In this document: positions 1 through 5,482 of the stretch, piece after piece
Position numbering within the stretch: the first letter of the stretch is position 1
Layout of the letters: the number at the start of each line of letters is the position of its first letter
Assembly (NCBI GenBank): GCA_016199605.1
Contig: JACQGJ010000003.1
Coordinates: 1-7,271 of the forward strand
Origin: Armatimonadota bacterium
GTDB lineage: Bacteria > Armatimonadota > Abditibacteriia > CG2-30-59-28
Length of the DNA stretch: 7,271 nucleotides
Direction: 5' to 3'
Position numbers and translations under genes: made by a program
Notes under the pieces: generated by a model
Told to the model about the DNA's origin: nothing
Seen by the model: only the letters and a program-made list of their open reading frames with translations
Database searches by the model: none

Positions 1-134
1 AGGTGGGGGAGTGCCGCGGCGATCCGTGGAAGATGGCGCCCCTCGACAACGCCCTGCCTCATTGCCGCCTCACGATTCCCGAAGAGGCGGAGGCAGTGAT
101 CGATGAGATCAAGGTGTGGGATGAAGCGTACTGA
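1..134 (+). CDS. C-terminal fragment of an unrecognised protein (5' end outside window)
   Basis: An open frame runs in from the left edge (first full codon at 3) and stops at TGA 132-134, giving about 43 residues. They include the stretch WKMAPLDNALPHC and end in IKVWDEAY. Codons mostly end in G or C, as in the neighbouring genes, and the frame stops 33 bases before the convergent UroD-like gene. Both points favour a real gene end over a chance frame. The tail is acidic and probably helical (IPEEAEAVIDEIKVWDEAY). I do not recognise the family, and too little is visible to assign a function. No terminator-like hairpin is seen in the 33-base convergent gap. Confidence 0.55.
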   Translation, partial: VGECRGDPWKMAPLDNALPHCRLTIPEEAEAVIDEIKVWDEAY

Positions 135-167
135 GGGAACGTCACCGTCGCGGGCCGGGAGACCACC

Positions 168-1247
168 TCATGACTCCATGACCCTCAGACTCTCCTCGCC
201 CTCATCAACCGAAGCGACCCACATCCCGATCAGCATGTTGTTTGTCTTTTCGCCAAACTCTCGCTTGAGAGCGAGAAGCTGGCCTTTGTTCTCCACGCCG
301 ACAAAAAGTTTCTTGCCGACTTCGAGAATGGGGTGATACAACGGCCACCAACGTTGGTGCCAGGAACCTTCGACTCCCGACCCCGGCGTCCACTGAATCA
401 TGTCGAGGTCGGGGATTGAGAGCAGCGCCTCGAGATGCCCAATCGCACCGGGGCCGTCCCAGTGGTACATGGAGTAAGACACGCGCTCGGCCATTTCCTT
501 CAGAACGGGAAACATGAATTCCCGGAACATCTTCGGGGAGATCATCGCCGAGAAATCACACTGGAACTTGGCCATCCGCCCGGGCGCCCAGCACCAGAAC
601 ACGCTGCCCCCGACCTCGTCCCGGATCATGTCATAGAGGAGGTCGTAGTAGTGAAAATACCGGTCCGTGATCCGTCGCAGGCAGGAGGCAACCCAATCGG
701 GTCGCTCAATCAGATCCGCCAGCAGACGCTCGCTTCCCCGCATCGCTGCGAGCGTATCCAGCCCCTCTATAAGGTCCGGGAACTGGTGCAGGAACTTGCC
801 TTCCCCTAACTCGAGAGTTTGGCGGTAGACTTCGCGGGAGAATTTCCAGTAGAAGTTCTCGGGGTCGAAATCGAAGCAAACGTCCTCCGGATTCTCGACA
901 AAAGATTCACACCAGACGGTGCCAGGCTTCTCTACACCTTTGCATCCTAAATAGAGGGCGAGGCAATTGGGAGCCAGGTCACCGGAGGCGACAACGGGCG
1001 CCGCCTCACCCAGATAGTGGTTCCCGAGGCACGCCCGCAAGGCCAGGTTTACCCGGTAAGGTAAGTTCGCGGTGGAGTAATGGGTCACCCAGTTCGCGGG
1101 TTCCGGCAGGGCCGCGATGTGCTCAATCGGCTCGGAGCGGGGGGCGAGAACCAGCATGGCAGGCCGACCGATGTCTCCACCGTTCCACCAGGTTGTCAGG
1201 CGGTTGCGCGCCTCGGTCCAGTCTTCACGATAGAGGAGTCCATTCAT
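168..1247 (-). CDS. Uroporphyrinogen decarboxylase-fold (UroD/MtaA superfamily) protein, 359 aa
   Basis: The protein resembles the UroD-like family that includes corrinoid-dependent methyltransferases (MtaA, MtbA, CmuA). Seen: a middle segment SPKMFREFMFPVLKEM (residues 237-252), which is the usual 'SP..F.ef..P' block of the family. After it comes MYHWDGPGAIGHLEALL (260-276), matching the conserved 'H.DG.....l..L' strand and helix, and then LDMIQWTPG and KKLFVGVENKG. The HemE N-terminal signature with its substrate-binding arginines is not evident, so heme synthesis is unlikely. The H-x-D at 262-264 replaces the H-x-C zinc pair of MtaA/MtbA, and no cysteine follows near the C-terminus (GMWVASVDEGEESL), so a thiol-activating zinc site looks incomplete. 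The start ATG at 1247 has AAGGA about 9 bases upstream; a second ATG lies four bases inside but out of frame. It lies downstream of, and on the same strand as, a second UroD-like gene, so the two may be co-transcribed. Soluble, with no signal peptide. The substrate is unknown. Confidence 0.85.
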   Translation of the reverse strand: MNGLLYREDWTEARNRLTTWWNGGDIGRPAMLVLAPRSEPIEHIAALPEPANWVTHYSTANLPYRVNLALRACLGNHYLGEAAPVVASGDLAPNCLALYLGCKGVEKPGTVWCESFVENPEDVCFDFDPENFYWKFSREVYRQTLELGEGKFLHQFPDLIEGLDTLAAMRGSERLLADLIERPDWVASCLRRITDRYFHYYDLLYDMIRDEVGGSVFWCWAPGRMAKFQCDFSAMISPKMFREFMFPVLKEMAERVSYSMYHWDGPGAIGHLEALLSIPDLDMIQWTPGSGVEGSWHQRWWPLYHPILEVGKKLFVGVENKGQLLALKREFGEKTNNMLIGMWVASVDEGEESLRVMES

Positions 1248-1297
1248 AGCTCGATGTCCTTTTCGGGGATGTCCTGTCGGCGGTTCAGTTCAGTTGT

Positions 1298-1362
1298 GTG
1301 ACGCGTGACGGATATGCTCACTCGTCACGCAAGCAAAGCTTGTCAGTCTGAGGCGGAGCCTC
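1298..1362. repeat. Inverted-repeat cluster between the two UroD-like genes
   Basis: Within the 131-base gap (1248-1378), a perfect 8-base inverted repeat GCGTGACG (1303-1310) / CGTCACGC (1323-1330) encloses a 12-base loop. It is preceded by an overlapping direct copy, GTGACGC (1298-1304). A second small hairpin, GAGGC-gga-GCCTC, lies at 1350-1362, and AAGC-aaa-GCTT at 1331-1341 sits between them. No T-tract follows the stems on the minus strand, so this is not a canonical intrinsic terminator for the upstream gene. It could be a dispersed intergenic repeat, an mRNA-processing hairpin or a weak terminator. The symmetry is seen directly; the role is inferred. Confidence 0.5.
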
Positions 1363-1378
1363 GTTGGCGAGTATTCGA

Positions 1379-2344
1379 TCACCCGTCGGGATAGTTTCCT
1401 TCACGCCGCCATACGTCCAACATCAGCTCATACCTCTCCAGGGGCATCCCGGTGTAAATGCAGTTGCTGGTGGAAAGAATGTATCCGCCTCCCGGCATCC
1501 CATGCCGAAGGGCGTACCGGACGGACTCGATGATTTCCTCCTCCGTACCCGTGTCCATCAGGCCGCAGTTGATGTTACCGATCAGACAAACCTTGTCTCC
1601 CACCCTGGCTTTTACTTCGGCAAGATCAACCAACCCCTGGGGGTCGAGGCTGTGGAGAGCGTGGGGCTTCGTGGAGACGAGGGAATCGAGAATCGGCATG
1701 ATGTTCCCGTCGGTGTGCTTGATGATGTAGAAGCCCATCTCACGGTAGCCTGCGGTCAGGCGCGCCAGGTAGGGGGTCACAAACTCATCGAACATGCGGG
1801 GCGAGAGAAACGGGGCGTCGTTAAGGCAGTAATCGCTGCAAAGCGCAAAACCATCCAGCACACCGGCCTTTCGCCAAGACTCTCCGTTCTCCAGCGCGCC
1901 GTCCACCATGCGCTCGGCGTTGTCTTTGACAGTCTGGGGATCATCGGCGATCTGGCTTGCGAAGTCCATCATGCCAGTTCCGCTGGGAACTCCATAGGTC
2001 GCATCGCCGTGTAACATGAGGAAGTAGTCCATCCCCGAGATCTCCCGGATCAATTCCAGCGTCCGCACTGTCTCCGACGAATCCTTCCACCCGCCGGGGC
2101 CGTGGAAGAAGATGGCGGAGTGCTCATATTTGCGCGCCGTGTCGACATACACCTGGGCAATGTCGAGTCGTTGAAGGTGGCGTTCTCTCTCGCTCATCTG
2201 ATCCCACTGGCCGAAGACGCGGTGGCTGGGATGGACTTTGGCGAACGCCTCCATCGTCAGATAGAAGACCAGTTCGAAATGGGGTACTCGTCCCTGCGGC
2301 TGTTTCCGCTCCAGGGCCATGATGAACTTCTCTCTCGGAGTCAC
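1379..2344 (-). CDS. Uroporphyrinogen decarboxylase-family (MtaA/CmuA-like) protein, 321 aa
   Basis: A methyltransferase-like member of the UroD superfamily. Domain landmarks: TPREKFIMALERKQP at the N-terminus (the family's usual 'TPRER...AL....PDRVP' opening), DYCLNDAPFLSPRMFDEF (171-188), and IIKHTDGNIMPILDSLV (207-223). HALHSLDP follows, then KVCLIGNINCG (251-261) and GGGYILSTSNCI (285-296). These are the classical barrel strands of MtaA/CmuA-type proteins. In MtaA/MtbA, zinc is held by H-x-C and a later Cys; here the first pair is H210-x-D212, while C295 occupies the late Cys position and C260 is an extra candidate. I placed the start at GTG 2344. On the minus strand AAGGA (2352-2356) lies 7 bases upstream, and the family's N-terminus begins exactly there. 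The frame stays open to an ATG at 2431, which would add 29 basic, unconserved residues and has no SD. Probably cytoplasmic. Divergent from prs, with the other UroD-like gene 131 bases downstream. The substrate cannot be told. Confidence 0.87.
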   Translation of the reverse strand: MTPREKFIMALERKQPQGRVPHFELVFYLTMEAFAKVHPSHRVFGQWDQMSERERHLQRLDIAQVYVDTARKYEHSAIFFHGPGGWKDSSETVRTLELIREISGMDYFLMLHGDATYGVPSGTGMMDFASQIADDPQTVKDNAERMVDGALENGESWRKAGVLDGFALCSDYCLNDAPFLSPRMFDEFVTPYLARLTAGYREMGFYIIKHTDGNIMPILDSLVSTKPHALHSLDPQGLVDLAEVKARVGDKVCLIGNINCGLMDTGTEEEIIESVRYALRHGMPGGGYILSTSNCIYTGMPLERYELMLDVWRREGNYPDG

Positions 2345-2351
2345 AAAAGCT

Positions 2352-2356
2352 TCCTT
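2352..2356 (-). promoter_or_regulatory. Shine-Dalgarno site deciding a GTG start
   Basis: Read on the minus strand this is AAGGA, within GGAAAGGA, followed by 7 bases (AGCTTTT) and GTG. It supports initiation at 2344 rather than at the ATG at 2431, which has no purine-rich site before it. Confidence 0.7.
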
Positions 2357-2532
2357 TCCGGGTTGATCCACGGGATGAGATCGCGAGGCGCGCACACCCC
2401 GCCCCTTCTTCTCTTCGGTAGTGCTCAGCATTAGGCCGACTCGTGATGCAAGGCCCTGCGCCGACCCGTGCGAGGCATTACTTTACAACATCGGGGGGAA
2501 TCAGGGAAGGGCGGAGTTGTCCCCTTTGCCCC

Positions 2533-2562
2533 TTGACATTGAAGGCGGGTCTCCCATATACT
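2533..2562 (+). promoter_or_regulatory. Sigma70-type promoter for the prs operon
   Basis: A perfect -35 hexamer TTGACA (2533-2538) is followed after 18 bases by TATACT (2557-2562), one mismatch from TATAAT. The expected transcription start is near 2569, giving a leader of about 45 bases before the prs ATG. It lies in the 269-base divergent region between the second UroD-like gene (start 2344) and prs. The rest of that region (2345-2532) shows no gene, and I could not find a convincing promoter for the minus-strand gene in it. Confidence 0.75.
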
Positions 2563-2567
2563 GCCTG

Positions 2568-2597
2568 TGTGCTGCTCAGGAATGGAAGAGCGGCACA
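2568..2597 (+). other. 5'-terminal stem-loop in the prs leader
   Basis: TGTGCTGCTC (2568-2577) pairs with GAGCGGCACA (2588-2597) along 10 bases with one G-U pair, around a purine-rich 10-base loop AGGAATGGAA. The stem starts almost exactly at the predicted transcription start, so the mRNA would begin with a hairpin. Such 5'-terminal stems are known to protect mRNAs from decay. A regulatory role is possible but only inferred. Confidence 0.5.
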
Positions 2598-2613
2598 TCG
2601 TGTTTATTGGACC

Positions 2614-3576
2614 ATGAGTGACCAGAACGAACTGAAATTGTTCACGGGGAACGCCCATCCAGAACTGGCCCAAAAGGTCGCGGAAAGGCTCGGCATCGAG
2701 TTGGGCCGGCTAACCGTTTCAAGGTTCTCGGATGGCGAGATCCGGGTCAAGATCGAGGAGAGCATACGGGGCTGCGACGTCTTTATACTCCAGCCGACCT
2801 GCGCTCCGGTGAATGAGAGCCTCATGGAGCTTCTGGTGCTCCAGGATGCCTTCAAGAGGGCTTCGGCGCACCGGGTTGTGCCGGTCATCCCCTACTATGG
2901 ATACGCGCGGCAGGACAAGAAACTCAAGCCCAGAGAGCCGATCACCGCGAAGCTGATCGCCGACTTGATCATGACAGCCGGCGCTGATCGCATCTTTGCC
3001 CTTGATCTGCACGCCGGCCAGATTCAGGGATTCTTCAATGCGCCCGTCGACCACCTGCACGCCGCGCCCCTCCTGGCTCGATACTACGTTGAGTCCGGTC
3101 TAAAGGCTTCCGAAACAGTCGTTGTCTCACCGGATGTAGGCGGCGTCGAGCGGGCCACGATTTTCTCGGAATACCTGGGCTCCGGGCTTGCCATCATCGC
3201 CAAGCGACGCCCGGCTCCCAACCAGTGCGAAGTCACGGAGTTTATTGGCGACGTGAACCATAAGACGGCCATCCTGGTGGACGATCTGATCGACACCGGC
3301 GGCTCCGCCCTCCAAGCGGCAGGTTTGCTCGCCGAGCGGGGGGCGAGCAGGATTCTGGCCTGCTGTACACATCCCGTGCTCTCGGGAGATGCTCTGCGCA
3401 AACTGGACGCCTCTCCCCTGGAGGAGATCGTGGTCACGGACACGATTCCCATCCCTCAGCAAAAGAGGATCCCGAAACTGAAGATCCTGTCGGTGGCTCC
3501 GATCCTTGCAGATGCCATTCGACGCATTCACTGCCACCAATCAGTCAGCACGCTTTTTGAGACGAATTCACAGTAG
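2614..3576 (+). CDS. prs: Ribose-phosphate pyrophosphokinase (PRPP synthetase), 320 aa
   Basis: Makes 5-phosphoribosyl 1-diphosphate from ribose 5-phosphate and ATP in the cytoplasm, feeding purine, pyrimidine, histidine, tryptophan and NAD synthesis. Seen: KLFTGNAHPELA at the N-terminus, the FSDGE motif (38-42), and the ATP-site segment PYYGYARQDKK (93-103). The flexible-loop/metal region is LDLHAGQIQGFF (130-141) with H133, followed by VSPDVGGVERA (171-181) and AKRRP (196-200). The PRPP-binding loop is ILVDDLIDTGGS (220-231), and the usual SVSTLF ends the protein. The length is typical of class I enzymes. ATG 2614 was chosen because the conserved N-terminus begins there. The frame is open back to 2443, but those extra residues look unlike the family and precede the promoter. 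The SD is weak (GGA two bases before ATG). A strong promoter lies upstream, and rplY follows after 20 bases. Confidence 0.97.
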   Translation: MSDQNELKLFTGNAHPELAQKVAERLGIELGRLTVSRFSDGEIRVKIEESIRGCDVFILQPTCAPVNESLMELLVLQDAFKRASAHRVVPVIPYYGYARQDKKLKPREPITAKLIADLIMTAGADRIFALDLHAGQIQGFFNAPVDHLHAAPLLARYYVESGLKASETVVVSPDVGGVERATIFSEYLGSGLAIIAKRRPAPNQCEVTEFIGDVNHKTAILVDDLIDTGGSALQAAGLLAERGASRILACCTHPVLSGDALRKLDASPLEEIVVTDTIPIPQQKRIPKLKILSVAPILADAIRRIHCHQSVSTLFETNSQ

Positions 3577-3596
3577 CTCTGGTCAGGAGGAAAGAC

Positions 3597-4250
3597 ATGG
3601 AAAGATCGAAACTTACAGCAACCACACGCCACGAACGAGGCTCCCGTGCCTGCGGTCGTCTCCGTCGTCAGGGACGGATTCCCGCCGTGGTCTACGGAAA
3701 AGAGCAGGAGCCCACAGCTCTCTCGATCAATGCCCGGGAACTGCGCGAGATCCTTGCCCATCATCACGGCTCCCATGCCGTGATCGATCTGGCAATCCAG
3801 CAAAACGGCGACTCTCGAACCGACACGGTTCTCATCCAGGAAGTGCAGCGCGACCCCGTGACCCATTACGCCCTCGCCGTGGATTTCCTGCACGTTTCTA
3901 CCACGGAGAAGATGGCAACCAGCGTCTCGATCATTCTCTCGGGGGATGCAAAAGGGGTTAAGGAAGGGGGCGTTCTGGAGCACCACCTCCACGAAGTCGA
4001 GATTGAGTGCTTACCGGATGATCTCCCCGGTGAGTTAGTGGTTGAGATGGCTCCGTTTGAGATCGGCAACTCGATTCATGTTCGAGACATTGCCTGCCCT
4101 TCGGGGGTCACGATTCTTGCTGATTCGGAAGACGTGATCGCTCACATCAATGCGCCACGGCTCCAACTGGAAGAGGTGAGCGCAGACGCTGAACCCACAA
4201 GCGCCCAACCGGAGATCGTCAAGCAGAAGGGCGCCAAGGAAGAAGCGTGA
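3597..4250 (+). CDS. rplY: 50S ribosomal protein L25 / general stress protein Ctc, 217 aa
   Basis: Binds 5S rRNA in the central protuberance of the large subunit. This is the long two-domain CTC/TL5 form rather than the roughly 95-residue E. coli L25. The N-terminal RNA-binding domain (about 1-100) shows RGSRACGRLRRQGRIPAVVYG in segments (14-34) and QRDPVTHYALAVDFLHV (84-100). The C-terminal TL5 domain (about 105-190) shows GVKEGGVLEHHLHEVEIECLP in segments (120-140) followed by DDLPGE. An acidic and lysine-containing tail (191-217) ends in KGAKEEA. The start ATG has a strong AGGAGG (3585-3590) six bases upstream. It sits 20 bases after prs and before pth, the order known from many bacteria (prs-ctc-pth), so co-transcription from the prs promoter is expected. 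Nothing is abnormal. Confidence 0.95.
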   Translation: MERSKLTATTRHERGSRACGRLRRQGRIPAVVYGKEQEPTALSINARELREILAHHHGSHAVIDLAIQQNGDSRTDTVLIQEVQRDPVTHYALAVDFLHVSTTEKMATSVSIILSGDAKGVKEGGVLEHHLHEVEIECLPDDLPGELVVEMAPFEIGNSIHVRDIACPSGVTILADSEDVIAHINAPRLQLEEVSADAEPTSAQPEIVKQKGAKEEA

Positions 4251-4277
4251 CAGGTCCCGCGGTCTGGCGGCGGAGTT

Positions 4278-4314
4278 GCCGGGAGCTTCGCCGCTGCCTG
4301 ACTTGCCTCCCGGC
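4278..4314 (+). other. Stem-loop in the rplY-pth gap
   Basis: GCCGGGAG (4278-4285) and CTCCCGGC (4307-4314) form a perfect 8-base GC-rich stem with a 21-base loop, inside the 78-base gap between rplY and pth. Only a short TTT follows after GG, so it is not a classic terminator. It could be an attenuator, a processing site or a barrier to decay that sets different mRNA levels for rplY and pth. The loop and flanks also allow alternative pairing (GGCGG tracts with CCGC tracts). The pairing is seen; the role is inferred. Confidence 0.4.
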
Positions 4315-4328
4315 GGCTTTCATCTTCC

Positions 4329-4895
4329 ATGGACGATCTTACGGTAATCGTTGGTTTGGGTAACCCCGGCAGGTATGCGCGCACTCGACACAACGTGGGC
4401 TATGAAGTGGTAGACGTGCTGTCCCGCCAGTGGAATATCCCCGTGAGAGCACGGAAGCACCACGCCCGCACGGGGTCCGGGGAGATCGAGGGACGTCCGG
4501 TGCTCCTCGTGAAACCCGAGACCTATATGAACAACAGCGGTCAGGCGGTGCAGTCTGTCCGTGACACGCATCGCCTCCCCGCCGAGCGCCTTCTCGTGAT
4601 CTGTGACGACATTCACCTCTCCCTGGGCAAAATCCGCCTCCGCAGAAACGGATCGCACGGGGGACAGAACGGCCTCCGCTCAATCATCGAAGGCCTCGGT
4701 ACGCAGGATTTCCCCCGGATGCGCCTGGGGATCGCAGAGGCGGACCTTCCTCCGGAGCAGTGGGTCGACTTCGTTCTATCGAAGTTCACGGAGGAGGAGC
4801 GACGCGTCATCGCGGACGTCTTCCTCCTCGCAGCCGAGGCAGCGGCTCTTTTTGTCACCGAGGGCATCGAAAGCGCCATGAACAAGTACAACTGA
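4329..4895 (+). CDS. pth: Peptidyl-tRNA hydrolase, 188 aa
   Basis: Cleaves the ester bond of peptidyl-tRNAs released prematurely from ribosomes, freeing tRNA for reuse; normally essential. Motifs seen: VGLGNPGRYARTRHNVGY (8-25) with N12 and the catalytic His H21, VKPETYMNNSG (61-71) with the substrate-binding Asn, CDDIHLSLGKIRLR (92-105) with the Asp that activates the His, and NGSHGGQNGLRSI (107-119). The length is usual for bacterial Pth. ATG 4329 is the only sensible start, since VGLGNPG lies just after it. No SD is visible in the preceding bases (TTTCATCTTCC), unlike rplY, so initiation may be weak or depend on leader structure. The downstream gene follows after 24 bases. Confidence 0.97.
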   Translation: MDDLTVIVGLGNPGRYARTRHNVGYEVVDVLSRQWNIPVRARKHHARTGSGEIEGRPVLLVKPETYMNNSGQAVQSVRDTHRLPAERLLVICDDIHLSLGKIRLRRNGSHGGQNGLRSIIEGLGTQDFPRMRLGIAEADLPPEQWVDFVLSKFTEEERRVIADVFLLAAEAAALFVTEGIESAMNKYN

Positions 4896-4919
4896 ACATA
4901 GAGAAGAGGTGCCGTGGTT

Positions 4920-5381
4920 ATGAAGCCTGGAAATTCAATAGGAATCGTTCTGCTGATTCTGACGTGCCTGACTGTCGGCTATGCCGCAGGGAAGATCAAG
5001 TCGGGGCAGGAAGCCAAAGAGAAGCTCTTCAACGTTCTCGAGACCATGAATAAGACCGATGATCTCTCGGACAAACAGGCAGTGAAGCTCATGAACGACC
5101 TGAACGACGTCTCCCAATACCTATGGAACAAGGTTCTGAGCTCTCCCGACAAGCTCAACGAACAAGACCTGGCGGTGCTGTGCGCCAACGAGGCGATGCA
5201 GGTGGCCCTCACCATGGGGATGGTCGGCGAGACAGACTTGTTCAAGGACGCGGTGAAGAAAGTCGGGGAAACGGATTCACCGAAAGTGCAAGCCGTCAGC
5301 GAGTCGATGGGCACCGTGGCAGGATACCTCCTGGCCGTTGCAGACCCTCAGATGTGGGATCAACGAATGGGAGCGCATTAG
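4920..5381 (+). CDS. Small membrane-anchored or secreted protein of unknown function, 153 aa
   Basis: I do not recognise this family. The N-terminus is a short positive stretch (MK) followed by a hydrophobic segment, IGIVLLILTCLTVGYAAG (about 8-24), which is a signal anchor or signal peptide. A lipobox is not evident because the residue before the Cys is Thr. The remainder is hydrophilic and rich in predicted helices with many Lys, Glu and Asp residues. It includes NEAMQVALTMGMVGETDLFKD in segments (about 90-110) and a C-terminal SESMGTVAGYLLAVADPQMW (127-146). I chose ATG 4920 because GAGGT (4906-4910) lies 9 bases upstream; a GTG at 4914, two codons earlier, is only 3 bases from it. It starts 24 bases after pth on the same strand and is probably the last gene of the prs operon, followed by a large palindrome. 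It would act outside the membrane or in the periplasm if one exists. Confidence 0.8.
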   Translation: MKPGNSIGIVLLILTCLTVGYAAGKIKSGQEAKEKLFNVLETMNKTDDLSDKQAVKLMNDLNDVSQYLWNKVLSSPDKLNEQDLAVLCANEAMQVALTMGMVGETDLFKDAVKKVGETDSPKVQAVSESMGTVAGYLLAVADPQMWDQRMGAH

Positions 5382-5392
5382 CGTCCCTCTCA

Positions 5393-5475
5393 GGGCAGGA
5401 GACCAGGAAGGCACTAAGACCGGGGTCATGACCCCATGACTTCGTGCCTTTGCTTTTCCTGGTCAGGACCTGTCC
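5393..5475. terminator. Composite palindrome between convergent genes, putative bidirectional terminator
   Basis: Nested complementary arms are seen: GGGCAGG (5393-5399) with CCTGTCC (5469-5475, one G-U), GACCAGGAA (5401-5409) with TTCCTGGTC (5456-5464), and GGCAC (5410-5414) with GTGCC (5444-5448). A 7-base bulge (5449-5455) interrupts the right arm. The loop itself contains a perfect 14-base palindrome, GGGGTCATGACCCC (5422-5435). It fills the gap between the small-protein stop (5381) and the gnd stop (5483), where a shared terminator is expected, but it lacks a clean T-tract at the stem ends. The sequence ACTTCGTGCCTTTG in the right arm resembles short intergenic repeats common in some environmental bacteria, so it may be a dispersed repeat instead. 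Confidence 0.6.
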
Positions 5476-5482
5476 GATCCCG

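Noticed and set aside
1364..2014. Plus-strand open frame of 216 codons
   Set aside because: Antisense to the second UroD-like gene. It has no SD and no family-like sequence.
168..2344. Calling either UroD-fold gene hemE
   Set aside because: The typical HemE N-terminal substrate-binding signature is not evident, and both sequences look like the methyltransferase-related branch. No other heme gene is nearby.
2345..2431. N-terminal extension of the second UroD-like protein to ATG 2431
   Set aside because: The extra 29 residues are basic and low in hydrophobics, no SD precedes that ATG, and the family start TPREKF coincides with GTG 2344 and a good SD.
2443..2613. N-terminal extension of Prs back to 2443
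   Set aside because: It would run through the predicted promoter and adds residues unlike any PRPP synthetase N-terminus.
3528..3992. Minus-strand frame of 154 codons across the prs-rplY junction
   Set aside because: A shadow of two well-supported plus-strand genes, with no motif or start signal.
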